A DNA stretch of 64,000 nucleotides from an uncultured Pelagibacteraceae bacterium (GCA_902523895.1 CABZAZ010000005.1:1-64000); one strand, 5' to 3'. Positions 39,552-49,686 are shown, numbered from the stretch's first letter. A program made the numbers and translations. The notes: generated from the letters alone by a model not told the origin.

Positions 39552-40809
39552 AAAAATAGGCCTAGTTGATTGTAATTCTTTCTATGTTTCATGTGAAAGA
39601 TTATTTAATCCAAAAATAAGAAAAAAACCTGTGGTTGTTTTATCCAATAATGATGGTTGTATCATTTCTAGATCTAATGAAGCAAAAGCATTGGGGATCA
39701 AGATGGGTGAGCCTTACTTTAAAGCAAAAGATATTATTGTTAAAAATAAAGTCGAAGTTTTTTCATCAAATTATTCCTTATATGGAGATTTATCTAGAAG
39801 AGTAATGAGAACTCTTAAAAGGTTTAATACTGAAATAGAAGTGTATTCAATTGATGAAGCATTTATAGATTTATCTAATTTTCCAGATTCTGAAGTTGAA
39901 AAAGTTGGAAGAGAAATTAGAGAGACAGTTTTACAATGGACAGGGATCCCAACTAGCATCGGTATCGCTAAAACTAAAACTTTAAGTAAAGTTGCAAATC
40001 ATATTGCAAAGAAAAAACAATCAGGAGTAACAAGCTTAATTGGAATAGAAAATTTAGATCCTATTTTAGAAAAAGTTGAAATTAACGATGTGTGGGGGGT
40101 TGGTAGACAGCTTACAAAATTTTATCAAAAGAATGGAATTTATAATGCAAAGCAACTGAAGAATAAATCTAATACGTGGATCAAAAAATGTTCCAATGTT
40201 TTAAGTTCGAGGACTGCAATGGAACTTAGAGGAGTACCATGTATTGGTTTAGAGACAACACAAACAAAAAGAAAGAGCTGTGTCGTTTCAAGATCATTTG
40301 GAAAAAGAATAGAAAAGTTTCAAGAATTAAAAGAAGCAGTTGCAAATTATTGTTTAAATGCATCTGAAAAAATTAGATCAGAGTCTTTAGTTGCAAAAGC
40401 AATTACAGTTTTTGTCAGAACGAGTCCTTTTCAAAGAGACTATGGTTATTATTCAAATGCAAAGACAATTGATTTTCCAATTGCAACAAATAATAGTATT
40501 GAAACTGTTAAAACTGCAGTTTCAATTTTAGAAAGTATTTTCAAAAATGGATATCGATATCAGAAAGCAGGTGTCATGCTTACAGGACTACGTAACGATG
40601 ATGGCAGAAAAAATTTATTTTCATCAGAAAAAGATGAAAAGATAAAAAGTTTAATGCGATCAATTGATAATACTAATTACAGATATGGCAGATCCACGTT
40701 AAGTCTTGCAAGTGCTGGGGTTCATAAAAAATGGAATATGAGAAGACAATACTCTTCTAAAATAGATACAGCAGATTTTTATTGTCTCCCGACAATTAGA
40801 GCTATTTAG
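39529..40809 (+). CDS. umuC: UmuC-like Y-family DNA polymerase V catalytic subunit
   Basis: LVDCNSFYVSCERLFNPKIRKKPVVVLSNNDGCIISRSNEAKALGI; YSIDEAFIDLS; TSIGIAKTKTLSKVANHIAKK. Confidence 0.96.
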   Translation: MSSILRTKKIGLVDCNSFYVSCERLFNPKIRKKPVVVLSNNDGCIISRSNEAKALGIKMGEPYFKAKDIIVKNKVEVFSSNYSLYGDLSRRVMRTLKRFNTEIEVYSIDEAFIDLSNFPDSEVEKVGREIRETVLQWTGIPTSIGIAKTKTLSKVANHIAKKKQSGVTSLIGIENLDPILEKVEINDVWGVGRQLTKFYQKNGIYNAKQLKNKSNTWIKKCSNVLSSRTAMELRGVPCIGLETTQTKRKSCVVSRSFGKRIEKFQELKEAVANYCLNASEKIRSESLVAKAITVFVRTSPFQRDYGYYSNAKTIDFPIATNNSIETVKTAVSILESIFKNGYRYQKAGVMLTGLRNDDGRKNLFSSEKDEKIKSLMRSIDNTNYRYGRSTLSLASAGVHKKWNMRRQYSSKIDTADFYCLPTIRAI

Positions 40810-42001
40810 TAAAATGACAATTAGGTTCAACAACTGTCCAAGAAGCTGAACCAAAAGGTCTTTTTCCAATTTTTAAATAATGATGAACTATGTCCCACTG
40901 ATAACTATTAAGTTTACTTTTATCTTGAGACCATTCTTTTAATCTTTGTACATTTTCATGATCAGGAAATCTTGAAGCATAAGCATACAACCATCCCCAG
41001 TTGCTGCTCGACCTACTATTAAGATCTTGTCTCTTATAATTTTTAGCAGGTCCTGGATGCTTCATGCTTTTTGCATACTTGAAAACGATTTCATTATTTT
41101 CAGTAAAATCTATAAAAAATTTAACAATGTTATGATAATTTTTACCTTTATGCTCATAATTCCAAACATTGTAACCTTGATTTTCAGCTAATATTGCAAT
41201 GACGGCCAAAGCATTCATGGCTCTTGCTTGATAAAACATTGCTCTTCCACCCCTTCTTGTTTCTATAGGCATGCTTCCATCTTTTCTTTGATATCTTATG
41301 GCTGCTTCAAAATTTTTAAATGCGGTTCTAAAAAACTTACTGTCGTTAAGCAAAATTCCTAATTGCATATGACTCACTGCAGATGATAGAGCATGATTAT
41401 GGGCTCTTTTAGGAGTACCGTTTGCACCTGATCCAGTTTTATAATTAGAGTATTCGTACATTAAATGTTTATTTTTTCTAACAATCCTTTTAAACCAATC
41501 TTTGATTATTTTGTCCTCAGCCTTTGAAATAACTATCACTTGTTTAGCAAACGAATAAGCTGCCATCATGGGTGAAGCTATATATAAATTTACGGTTAAA
41601 GTATCATTCCAATGTCTTCCCTCTCCATCTGAGGGCCCAGTTCTTTTTGCAGCATTAGCTTTTGCCCATTCTAAAATTACTCTTTTAACATTTTGACATG
41701 CTTCGACATTTCCACTACCACAAGGAAAGCTAAAATCCTCAAATTTACTAAGGGCGTAATCAAATCTATTATCAAGTCCATATCCTGAGGGTGCTTCAAC
41801 TTTCAATACTGGTAAAACATAGTTTTTATCTGGACTTACATATAAATCTTTTATGCATCCTTCTTTGTCTTTTTGAATTGGAAAAATAATTTCTGGCTTA
41901 GTGATTATTGCTTTTTTTTTTATTTCTTTAAAATCACTCTTTGAGGTGTTTGTAATTATAAAAGATAATAAAATTAAAAAAGTAATTTTTTTAAGTATCA
42001 T
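40802..42001 (-). CDS. Secreted PL5-family alginate-lyase-like protein
   Basis: Signal peptide; alpha/alpha-barrel-like RAHNHALSSAVSHMQLGILLND...DGSMPIETRRGGRAMFYQARAMNALAVIAILAENQGYN resembling AlgL. Confidence 0.65.
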   Translation of the reverse strand: MILKKITFLILLSFIITNTSKSDFKEIKKKAIITKPEIIFPIQKDKEGCIKDLYVSPDKNYVLPVLKVEAPSGYGLDNRFDYALSKFEDFSFPCGSGNVEACQNVKRVILEWAKANAAKRTGPSDGEGRHWNDTLTVNLYIASPMMAAYSFAKQVIVISKAEDKIIKDWFKRIVRKNKHLMYEYSNYKTGSGANGTPKRAHNHALSSAVSHMQLGILLNDSKFFRTAFKNFEAAIRYQRKDGSMPIETRRGGRAMFYQARAMNALAVIAILAENQGYNVWNYEHKGKNYHNIVKFFIDFTENNEIVFKYAKSMKHPGPAKNYKRQDLNSRSSSNWGWLYAYASRFPDHENVQRLKEWSQDKSKLNSYQWDIVHHYLKIGKRPFGSASWTVVEPNCHFTK

Positions 42002-44685
42002 CCAGTATTTTTCATAGCTGCAGAAATACCCGCAATAGAGGTCAGCAAAGCATCCTCTAAATATTTTTTATTTTTTTTATCTTTATTCTTTTTTAATTTG
42101 TAAATAACTATTGGCTGAATAATATTTAAAACCTCAGAATAAATATTTCTTGCTAATACCTTAGATCTAAATTCCTTTCTTATCTTCAAAATTTCCTTAG
42201 GAGTAATTTTTTTATTTAATTCCTTAATTGTATCAAATTGAAATCTTAGTTTCTGTCCAACTCTTTGAAGTTTTTTGTCAGCGAGAAACTCCTCATATAT
42301 TTTTGAAATTTCTGGATCAGCCTTAGAAATTACCATATCAAGCATATCAAGCATTGAATTAAAAAAAGGCCAATTTTTTTCCATATCATATAAAGTTTTT
42401 CTAAACTGTTTAATATAAGAGTATCTTAATGCTTCTGCACTTCCTAACCAAGCTGGAAGCATTAATCTGATCTGTGTCCATGCAAAAACCCAAGGTATTG
42501 CCCTTAAACTTTTTATATTATCAACATTTTTTCTTTTTGATGGTCTTGAACCAATAGATAATTTGCCAAGTGCTTTGTGAGGAGTGACAGTCCTGAAATA
42601 CTCAATAAAATCCGAACTTTGATTTATATTTTTTCTGTATGAGTTTTTAGAAATATCAGACATTTTTTCAATTAGATCTCTCCAATTTTTTTTAGGAATT
42701 GGTGGGGGATTTAATGTAGCCTCTGTAACAGCACCAATGTAACTACATAAATTATAATTAGCTAAAGGCTCATAACCATACTTTTGTTGAATAACTTCAC
42801 CTTGATCAGTAATTCTTATATTACCATTAACTGAATTAGGAGGTTGTGATCTTAAAGTAGCCTGTATTGGGCCTCCTCCTCTACCAGCTGATCCACCTCT
42901 GCCGTGGAAAAAAGTTACTTTGATCTTAAATTTTTTTGCTAATTTAATTATTTCTTCTTGTGCTTTATATTGATGCCAACTAGCACATATTTTTCCAGCG
43001 TCCTTACTTGAGTCTGAATATCCAATCATAACCTCCTGGTCATGATTAATCAGTTTTCTATACCATTTTTGTGAGAACAAGGTTTCCATTATGGATCTTG
43101 CATTAACAAGATCATCTAAAGTCTCAAATAAAGGAACTACTCTTAATTTGCTTTTAATATTTGCTTCTTTTTGTAAAAAAGAAACTGATAAAATGTCTGA
43201 AGCAGAGGTAGTCATTGATATTACATATGCACCTAAACACTCTGGTGGCTCTTTAGATAAAGTATTAAAAGTTGCCCAAACTTCCTTATTTTCTTTATTC
43301 TTGAATTTAAAATTTCTAATTTTTTTAGATTTAGAAGTTATAGATTTCTTTAAAAATATTATTTTTTCTTTCTCCGTAAAATTTAAATAATCTTTTCTAT
43401 ACTTTGACTTTATAAACTCAGATATCAGTTGTTTGTGTCTTGCAGACTCTTGTCTAATATCTAATCTTGCTAAATTAATCCCAAAACATTTTGCTCGCCT
43501 CATTAAATCTAGTAATTCACCACTAGCAATATTCTCATTTTGATTTTGCTCTAAAGACTCTCTTACAACTCTTAAAGGTTTAAGAATTTCCTCTCGAGAA
43601 CTTAATAATTTTTTTTGATCTAATGGCTTATTATGCACCAGATGTTGTTCAATAGATCTATGGGTAATTCTCATTTTATCTCTCAAAGGTCTTAAAAAAA
43701 CTCTATAAGGCTCGAATGATTGACCAACTTTACTTAAGATTTTTTTTGAAGCCTTTTCCATCGAATAGGATCTTATTATTTTAGTGAGAGCTTTTTCATA
43801 TAATTTAGCTGCCTCCCATCTAGAAAGTAAAATTACTTTTCTTGTGACTTCAGAGGTAACATTAGGATTACCATCTCGATCACCACCCATCCATGAGCCA
43901 AATACAATAGGATTAAAATTTTTTGGTAAATTTTTACCCATGTTTTTTACAAATATAGAATTCAATTTTCTGTAAACTTTTGGAACAGTATCCCACAGAC
44001 TATCTTCGATAATGGCCAATCCCCATCTAGCCTCATCAAATGGTGATGGTTTAAATCTTTTAAGATCATCCGTATTCCAAATAATCGTTAACTCATCGTA
44101 AAGATTTTTATCAAGAACTTGTAATTTTGAAGGAGAATTTTTAAACAATTCTCGCTCCTCAAGTATCTCTATAATCTTGTGATATTTTTGAATTAAAGTT
44201 CTTCTTTTTACCTCTGTCGGATGAGCTGTTAAAACAATACCTATATTAAGATTTTTTGCTAAATCATAAATCTTATTGTCTGAAATATTTTTTTTTCTAA
44301 ACAAGTCCCCAAAAATTTCCTCAATAAATAAATTTTTTTTATTTAATTTTTTCTTACTATTTTCATTTTCATTTATACTTCTAGAAGCATCAACTAGCTC
44401 AGCTAAATTCATAAAATTCATAAAATGTGAAAATGCTCGAGTTAACTTAAAAGTATTTTTAGGATCAAGTTTTTTGATTGCGTTAATTACATCACTATTT
44501 AGTTTTTTTGAATTAGGATTGGCTTTATTAGCTTTTGATAATTTTCTTACTTTTTCAACTAAATTAAAAAACTTTTGTCCCTCTTGTGCCCTTATTACAT
44601 ACCCTAATATGTTTCCTAAATACCTGACATCCTCTCTTAAAAGTTTTGTAGGAATTCTTTCATAGTAAAGATCTTTTTTTTTCAT
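41998..44685 (-). CDS. ppc: Phosphoenolpyruvate carboxylase
   Basis: VLTAHPTEVKRRTLIQKY; FGSWMGGDRDGNPNVT; VMIGYSDSSKDAGKICASW; FFHGRGGSAGRGGGP. Confidence 0.97.
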   Translation of the reverse strand: MKKKDLYYERIPTKLLREDVRYLGNILGYVIRAQEGQKFFNLVEKVRKLSKANKANPNSKKLNSDVINAIKKLDPKNTFKLTRAFSHFMNFMNLAELVDASRSINENENSKKKLNKKNLFIEEIFGDLFRKKNISDNKIYDLAKNLNIGIVLTAHPTEVKRRTLIQKYHKIIEILEERELFKNSPSKLQVLDKNLYDELTIIWNTDDLKRFKPSPFDEARWGLAIIEDSLWDTVPKVYRKLNSIFVKNMGKNLPKNFNPIVFGSWMGGDRDGNPNVTSEVTRKVILLSRWEAAKLYEKALTKIIRSYSMEKASKKILSKVGQSFEPYRVFLRPLRDKMRITHRSIEQHLVHNKPLDQKKLLSSREEILKPLRVVRESLEQNQNENIASGELLDLMRRAKCFGINLARLDIRQESARHKQLISEFIKSKYRKDYLNFTEKEKIIFLKKSITSKSKKIRNFKFKNKENKEVWATFNTLSKEPPECLGAYVISMTTSASDILSVSFLQKEANIKSKLRVVPLFETLDDLVNARSIMETLFSQKWYRKLINHDQEVMIGYSDSSKDAGKICASWHQYKAQEEIIKLAKKFKIKVTFFHGRGGSAGRGGGPIQATLRSQPPNSVNGNIRITDQGEVIQQKYGYEPLANYNLCSYIGAVTEATLNPPPIPKKNWRDLIEKMSDISKNSYRKNINQSSDFIEYFRTVTPHKALGKLSIGSRPSKRKNVDNIKSLRAIPWVFAWTQIRLMLPAWLGSAEALRYSYIKQFRKTLYDMEKNWPFFNSMLDMLDMVISKADPEISKIYEEFLADKKLQRVGQKLRFQFDTIKELNKKITPKEILKIRKEFRSKVLARNIYSEVLNIIQPIVIYKLKKNKDKKNKKYLEDALLTSIAGISAAMKNTG

Positions 44686-45584
44686 TTAATATTCTCAATA
44701 TCATTTATTTGGCTTAGACAATTTTTAAATTCTTCCATATTTTCTCTTAATGCTAAATTCGAGATTGAATAAACAGCTACTAATAAAAAAATGAGAGGTA
44801 TTGCAGTGATTATTGATGCATTACTTTTAATCATTAAAATATAAATTATTATAAATAATGCAGATCGAATTAAAAAAGTTTTTCTAAACACGCTAATAAT
44901 TGAAAGTGAGTGTTTAATTAAATTTAAAAAACTCATTTTTGATGGTCCAAAATATCTATTACCTCTAATAGAAGGAATAGAAATTAAATTTTTTTCAATC
45001 TTTTTTAATGAACCCGAGAAACTATTCCACGTCGCTTTTTCATTAATCATTTTCTCAACAATTGATCTTGGCAAACAAGTATAATTTCCAAACTTAATTG
45101 ACTTACTTGTAAATACTAATGTGATAAATTTGTGTAGTTGGTAACAAATCTTAAATATCATCTTTTCAGATCTTTTAATTCTTTCTCCTACAATGGGTCG
45201 ATTTTGTGTTTTTTTTATTTGATCTAAAAAAAATACAATTTCCTCAGGTCTATCTTCGCCATCTCCATCCATAGGGATAACATAATCAAAATTATCTTTT
45301 TCAAAAATATATCTTAAACCAGTGGCAATACATCTTGCATGTCCTTGATTTTTTTTCATATTAAATATCTTTATGGAATTTATATTTTCTAGATTTTTTT
45401 CAAAATCAGGACGATCATGACTTGAATAATCATTAAATATATAAACTGAAATTTCAAATTCTTGATTAAACGATAGTTTATTTATTTTATCGATTAGCTT
45501 GTATACCGATTGCCAGTCATTATATACCGGGGTCAAAATTATTATTTTCATAATATAATCTAATTTTAGTATCTTCCTAAACAA
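44682..45584 (-). CDS. Glycosyltransferase family 2 (DPM1/DolP-mannose-synthase-like)
   Basis: IIILTPVYNDWQSVYKLIDKIN; VIPMDGDGEDRPEEI; C-terminal TM pair. Confidence 0.82.
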   Translation of the reverse strand: MFRKILKLDYIMKIIILTPVYNDWQSVYKLIDKINKLSFNQEFEISVYIFNDYSSHDRPDFEKNLENINSIKIFNMKKNQGHARCIATGLRYIFEKDNFDYVIPMDGDGEDRPEEIVFFLDQIKKTQNRPIVGERIKRSEKMIFKICYQLHKFITLVFTSKSIKFGNYTCLPRSIVEKMINEKATWNSFSGSLKKIEKNLISIPSIRGNRYFGPSKMSFLNLIKHSLSIISVFRKTFLIRSALFIIIYILMIKSNASIITAIPLIFLLVAVYSISNLALRENMEEFKNCLSQINDIENIK

Positions 45585-46885
45585 ACATCTTCAACACAAA
45601 TAAATTGTGATGCATTTTTCAATATCTCACTATTGGTAGACCCTTCCCAAACAGGTCGTGATTTTAAGTGATACGATAAATTTCCAGCTTTCCATTCGTC
45701 TCCAGTGACAAATTGAATTTCTCCTTTAAAATCTTTACTCCAAATTAATTGCACTTTAGATGCAATCTCTTTTCCAGGATAGTCAGTTCTTTTGTCTGTT
45801 TGAGAAATTGAAACGTAAGAATAAATAATTGGTGACAACAAAAATAGAAACAAAAATCCATACAAAAAAGAATTTGTTCTTTTAATATTTATTTGTGATT
45901 TCAAAATATAAATAAATAGAACCCCAAAATATAAATAAAAGGGTGTCATCCACATTGTTCTAATTTTTGAACCCATTATCGCTGAAGTAGTAAAAATTAA
46001 GAAAATTGGTAATAGGTTAATGACTAATAAAAAAAGTAACTTTTTATCTTTAATATTAACTTTAAATTTGATTTTTTTTACTAATAACCAAATCAAAAAG
46101 AAAAATGGGAGAAGTGTTCCTAATTGTTTAAGTAAAAACAATATTGGCTGCTCAAAATGATTTATTAAACTTGGTTCTAAGCCAGTTCTTTTTAAGCCAT
46201 AAAGAATTGTGATAAAATCATTACCATATAACCATATGAGATGAGGAATTAATAAAATTACAAAAACTTCTAAAGTAATAAAATATTTAAAATCAAATTT
46301 TCTATCTTTTTTAATTAAGATTAAATACATAAAAAGTAAAAAGATTGATAATAATAAATATACAAATAAGTACTTTGACAAAAATCCCATAGCACTAAAT
46401 AAACCAATTAAAAAACAATCTGATAATTTTATCTCTTTTGAAGCGTAAATTTTCCATGAAAAATAAACAACTAAAGACCAAAATGGAAGTTGACATACAT
46501 TTACATTAAACTCAGGTGTCGTAAAATTATAAAAATATATAGCTTCTAAAATTAAAACAGAAAAAAGACTCAATAATTTGCTTGATAAAATCTCATCAGC
46601 GACTTTAAAAACAAAATAGAAAGAAATCACTACAAATAATGAACTTAAAAAATAATATGCCCAATCCTGTGCACCAAAAATTTGAAAAAAAATTTCTGAA
46701 AAAAATGCACTAACAGGTGGATGTTTATTGAAACCCCAGTCTAAATTGCTGCCCCATGCTAATGCTTCGATGACATCTAGGGGTAAATTTTTATTAGTTA
46801 TTGTAGGAACAACCGTCCAAAGTAATAGATGTGATAAAATAAAAATAAAAAATATATTATTTATATTTCTATTTAAACTGATCAT
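45566..46885 (-). CDS. ArnT/GT39-like membrane glycosyltransferase
   Basis: Multi-TM; LPLDVIEALAWGSNLDWGFNKHPPVSAFFSEIFF luminal-loop pattern. Confidence 0.78.
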   Translation of the reverse strand: MISLNRNINNIFFIFILSHLLLWTVVPTITNKNLPLDVIEALAWGSNLDWGFNKHPPVSAFFSEIFFQIFGAQDWAYYFLSSLFVVISFYFVFKVADEILSSKLLSLFSVLILEAIYFYNFTTPEFNVNVCQLPFWSLVVYFSWKIYASKEIKLSDCFLIGLFSAMGFLSKYLFVYLLLSIFLLFMYLILIKKDRKFDFKYFITLEVFVILLIPHLIWLYGNDFITILYGLKRTGLEPSLINHFEQPILFLLKQLGTLLPFFFLIWLLVKKIKFKVNIKDKKLLFLLVINLLPIFLIFTTSAIMGSKIRTMWMTPFYLYFGVLFIYILKSQINIKRTNSFLYGFLFLFLLSPIIYSYVSISQTDKRTDYPGKEIASKVQLIWSKDFKGEIQFVTGDEWKAGNLSYHLKSRPVWEGSTNSEILKNASQFICVEDVCLGRY

Positions 46886-46964
46886 TGCTTAATAATTACA
46901 ATAATTAACGTTGCTTGACACCCATATTTTGCTGAATATACTCCCTCGAACTCAATTAGAAAAT

Positions 46965-47504
46965 ATGGCTAAAACCAACAAAGTTAAAAAAAAAGTTACA
47001 AAAGCAAAGAATAAAACTGCCAGTAAAACCAAAGTTAAGACACCAGCTAAAATAACAGCAGTTAAAACTAAAGGTATAATTAAAGGACCAATTAAAATTT
47101 CTAAAACTTATATTCCAAAAGATACTGAAAAATATATGTGTGAAAAACACAAAGTATTTTTTAGAATGAGGCTTCAAGAGTGGAGAAAAGACTTAGTTAA
47201 AGCAAATAATGAAGCTCTTTATAATGGAAGTTTAGATGATAATAGTATTTCAGCAGATATTGTAGATCAGGCGAGCTCCTACACTGATAAAAATGTTGAG
47301 ATGAAAGCTATTAATAGGCAAATTAAACTCATTTCAGAAATAGATAAAGCGCTAGCAAGAATTAGAGAAGATACTTATGGATACTGCCTTGATACAGCAG
47401 AACCAATAGGGCTAAAAAGACTCATGGCGAGACCTGTCGCTAAGTATACTATTGCTGCTCAAGAGAAACATGAAAAGGATGAAAAGGTTCACGCTGATGA
47501 CTAA
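46965..47504 (+). CDS. dksA: DksA/TraR-family protein with Lys-rich N-terminal tail and degenerate zinc finger
   Basis: Coiled-coil region FFRMRLQEWRKDLVKANNEAL; YGYCLDTAEPIGLKRLMARPVAKYTIAAQEKHE; track start 46911 extended, ATG 46965 preferred. Confidence 0.85.
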   Translation: MAKTNKVKKKVTKAKNKTASKTKVKTPAKITAVKTKGIIKGPIKISKTYIPKDTEKYMCEKHKVFFRMRLQEWRKDLVKANNEALYNGSLDDNSISADIVDQASSYTDKNVEMKAINRQIKLISEIDKALARIREDTYGYCLDTAEPIGLKRLMARPVAKYTIAAQEKHEKDEKVHADD

Positions 47505-47622
47505 AAAAAAGAAAAAAACTAAAAAAGTTCATAATCCCGTAACTTATTATTTTACTAAAAAGTATATATATTATTATTATGGTTTATTTTGGATAATTTT
47601 GTTATTTATTGTATTTAGTTAA
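47497..47622 (+). CDS. Small membrane protein, 41 aa (unknown)
   Basis: MTKKKKKTKKVHNPVTYYFTKKYIYYYYGLFWIILLFIVFS; ATG overlaps the dksA stop by 8 nt; basic head plus one TM. Confidence 0.55.
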   Translation: MTKKKKKTKKVHNPVTYYFTKKYIYYYYGLFWIILLFIVFS

Positions 47623-47726
47623 TGGATACAAAAATACTTTTGATAATCATCATTGTCCTTGCCATAGAGGTTTCAGGTCATGGAATTTTTGCTTCTTTGT
47701 TTAGATTGCTTAGCTCAATGAACTAA
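47622..47726 (+). CDS. Small hydrophobic protein, 34 aa (unknown)
   Basis: MDTKILLIIIIVLAIEVSGHGIFASLFRLLSSMN; TAATG overlap with preceding ORF; stop overlaps the convergent GST stop by 4 nt. Confidence 0.5.
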   Translation: MDTKILLIIIIVLAIEVSGHGIFASLFRLLSSMN

Positions 47727-48352
47727 TATGGTTTGGGAGGAAACTCATTTTTATCCATAAAGGCAAATCCTTTTTTTACACCATCTCTTTTTGAAATTTC
47801 CTCATACCATCTTGTAAGATTTTTAAAACTTTTAAGGCCAATATCATGCCATTCGTGTCTTGCTATCCAAGGGAATGTCCCAATATCTGCAATTGTGTAA
47901 TTATCACCTGATAAATATTTTGATTTAGATAATCTCTCGTCCAATTCCTTGTATATTCGTTTAGAAATTTTAAAATACCTTTCCTCGCCAAATTTACTTT
48001 TTCCAGGATTATAATGATGGAATTGATGGTGTTGACCTAACATTGGACCAACATAACCCATTTGAGCCATCAACCACTGATTGATTTCTAATCTCTCTTC
48101 AAATTTATAAAATTTTCCACTTAACTCTGCCAAATAAATCAGGATTGCTCCAGATTCAAAAACAGTTTGTTTATTTTTATGATCAATAATTACTGGAATT
48201 TTACTTAAAGGACTTATTTTTTTGAACTCGTCCTTAAATTGTTCACCGTTGTTTATATCAACTTTGATTACTTTGTAGTCAAATCCAATTTCCTCAAGCA
48301 TAATACTAATTTTTTTGCCATTAGGTGTATTAGCTGAGTAAAGATCTATCAC
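47723..48352 (-). CDS. Glutathione S-transferase (YfcG/YghU-like)
   Basis: DLYSANTPNGKKISIMLEEIGFDYKVIKVDINNGEQFKDEFKKISPLSKIPVI; GPMLGQHHQFHHY. Confidence 0.9.
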   Translation of the reverse strand: MIDLYSANTPNGKKISIMLEEIGFDYKVIKVDINNGEQFKDEFKKISPLSKIPVIIDHKNKQTVFESGAILIYLAELSGKFYKFEERLEINQWLMAQMGYVGPMLGQHHQFHHYNPGKSKFGEERYFKISKRIYKELDERLSKSKYLSGDNYTIADIGTFPWIARHEWHDIGLKSFKNLTRWYEEISKRDGVKKGFAFMDKNEFPPKPY

Positions 48353-49365
48353 TCTTTTTTTCCAAGTCTTTTCAATAAGCTTGTTGAAGTTGTAGTGAAT
48401 TCAAATCTATATTTTTCATTTGGTCTTGCTAATTTAAAGCATGCCCTTGCTGCTAAAGCTCCTTCATGGAAACCAGACAAAATTAGTTTTAATTTACCAG
48501 GATAAGTACAAATATCACCTACTGCATAAATCCCTTTTTGATTAGTTTCAAATTTTTCTGTATCAACTTCTATGGTTTTTTTATCTAAATTAAGTCCCCA
48601 ATTAGCGATGGGTCCTAGTTGCATAATTAAGCCAAAAAAACCCAAAGCATAATCAGCTTTTATATTCTTCGTTTCATCATCATCATTTTTTATATCTATG
48701 CTTTCTAATTGACCATTGCCTTTGACTGAAGTCATTTGATATTTTGTAAAAAGATTTATTTTACCTTCTTTTACTAAAGTATGCATTGTGCTAACAGTGG
48801 CTTGTGCACCTCTAAATTCATCTCTTCTGTGTATCAAATTTACTTTAGACTTTTTCGATAATTCAACTGCCCAATCTAAAGCACTATCTCCACCACCAAA
48901 AATTGCTACTGTTTTTCCCTCAAAAATTTTTTTATCTTTTACTGAATAAAATATAGATTTATTTTCAAATTTTTCACATTCCTTTACAGGAAATTTTCTT
49001 GGTTCGAATGAACCAACTCCTCCTGCTATAATTACATTTGGAGTTGAAAATATTTTTCCGTTATTTGTTTTTACAATCCAGTTAATATCATCTTTTTTTA
49101 CTTCCTCTACTCTCTCACCTAAATGAAATTTGATATCAAAAGGTTTTAGCTGATTAATCAAATTTTTTGTTAATTCCTCTCCTGTGCATTCAGGAACTGC
49201 GGGTATATCATATATTGGTTTATCTGGATAAAGCTCAATACATTGACCACCAACCTTATCTAGGTTGTCAACTACTTCACAACTTAGTCCGATTAAATTT
49301 AATTGATGTGCAGTAAATAATCCTGTTGGACCTGCTCCAATAATTAATGCATCAGTTTTATTCAT
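48349..49365 (-). CDS. Ferredoxin--NADP reductase, thioredoxin-reductase-like type
   Basis: DALIIGAGPTGLFTAHQLNLIGLSCEVVDNLDKVGGQCIELYPDKPIYDIP; AIFGGGDSALDWAVEL; no CxxC redox pair. Confidence 0.9.
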   Translation of the reverse strand: MNKTDALIIGAGPTGLFTAHQLNLIGLSCEVVDNLDKVGGQCIELYPDKPIYDIPAVPECTGEELTKNLINQLKPFDIKFHLGERVEEVKKDDINWIVKTNNGKIFSTPNVIIAGGVGSFEPRKFPVKECEKFENKSIFYSVKDKKIFEGKTVAIFGGGDSALDWAVELSKKSKVNLIHRRDEFRGAQATVSTMHTLVKEGKINLFTKYQMTSVKGNGQLESIDIKNDDDETKNIKADYALGFFGLIMQLGPIANWGLNLDKKTIEVDTEKFETNQKGIYAVGDICTYPGKLKLILSGFHEGALAARACFKLARPNEKYRFEFTTTSTSLLKRLGKKE

Positions 49366-49686
49366 CTATGCTTGTTTCTTTGGAATATTGACAACTAAAC
49401 CATCGAGCTCATCTGAAACAATAAGCTGACAACTTAATCTACTGTTTTTTTTTGGTTCAAATGCCATATCCAACATATCCTCTTCTCCATCTTCTTTCTC
49501 AGGAATTTTATTAAACCAATCATCTTGGACATAAACATGGCAAGTTGCACAGGCCATCCCGCCTCCACAGTCAGCATCTATACCAGGTATATCGTTTTGA
49601 ACAGCGCCCTCCATAACAGTGAGACCATTTTGAACCTCAATTTCATGAACTTGAGCATCGGATGTTATGTATGTGATTTTAGCCAT
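49366..49686 (-). CDS. 2Fe-2S ferredoxin, adrenodoxin-like
   Basis: [21 protein letters not shown]...[22 protein letters not shown]-x5-C-x2-C-xn-C. Confidence 0.93.
   Translation of the reverse strand: MAKITYITSDAQVHEIEVQNGLTVMEGAVQNDIPGIDADCGGGMACATCHVYVQDDWFNKIPEKEDGEEDMLDMAFEPKKNSRLSCQLIVSDELDGLVVNIPKKQA

Noticed and set aside
44276-44665. 129-aa plus-strand ORF opposite ppc
   Set aside because: Antisense to conserved PEP carboxylase; F/L/S-rich translation is the reverse complement of Lys/Asn/Glu-rich coding sequence.
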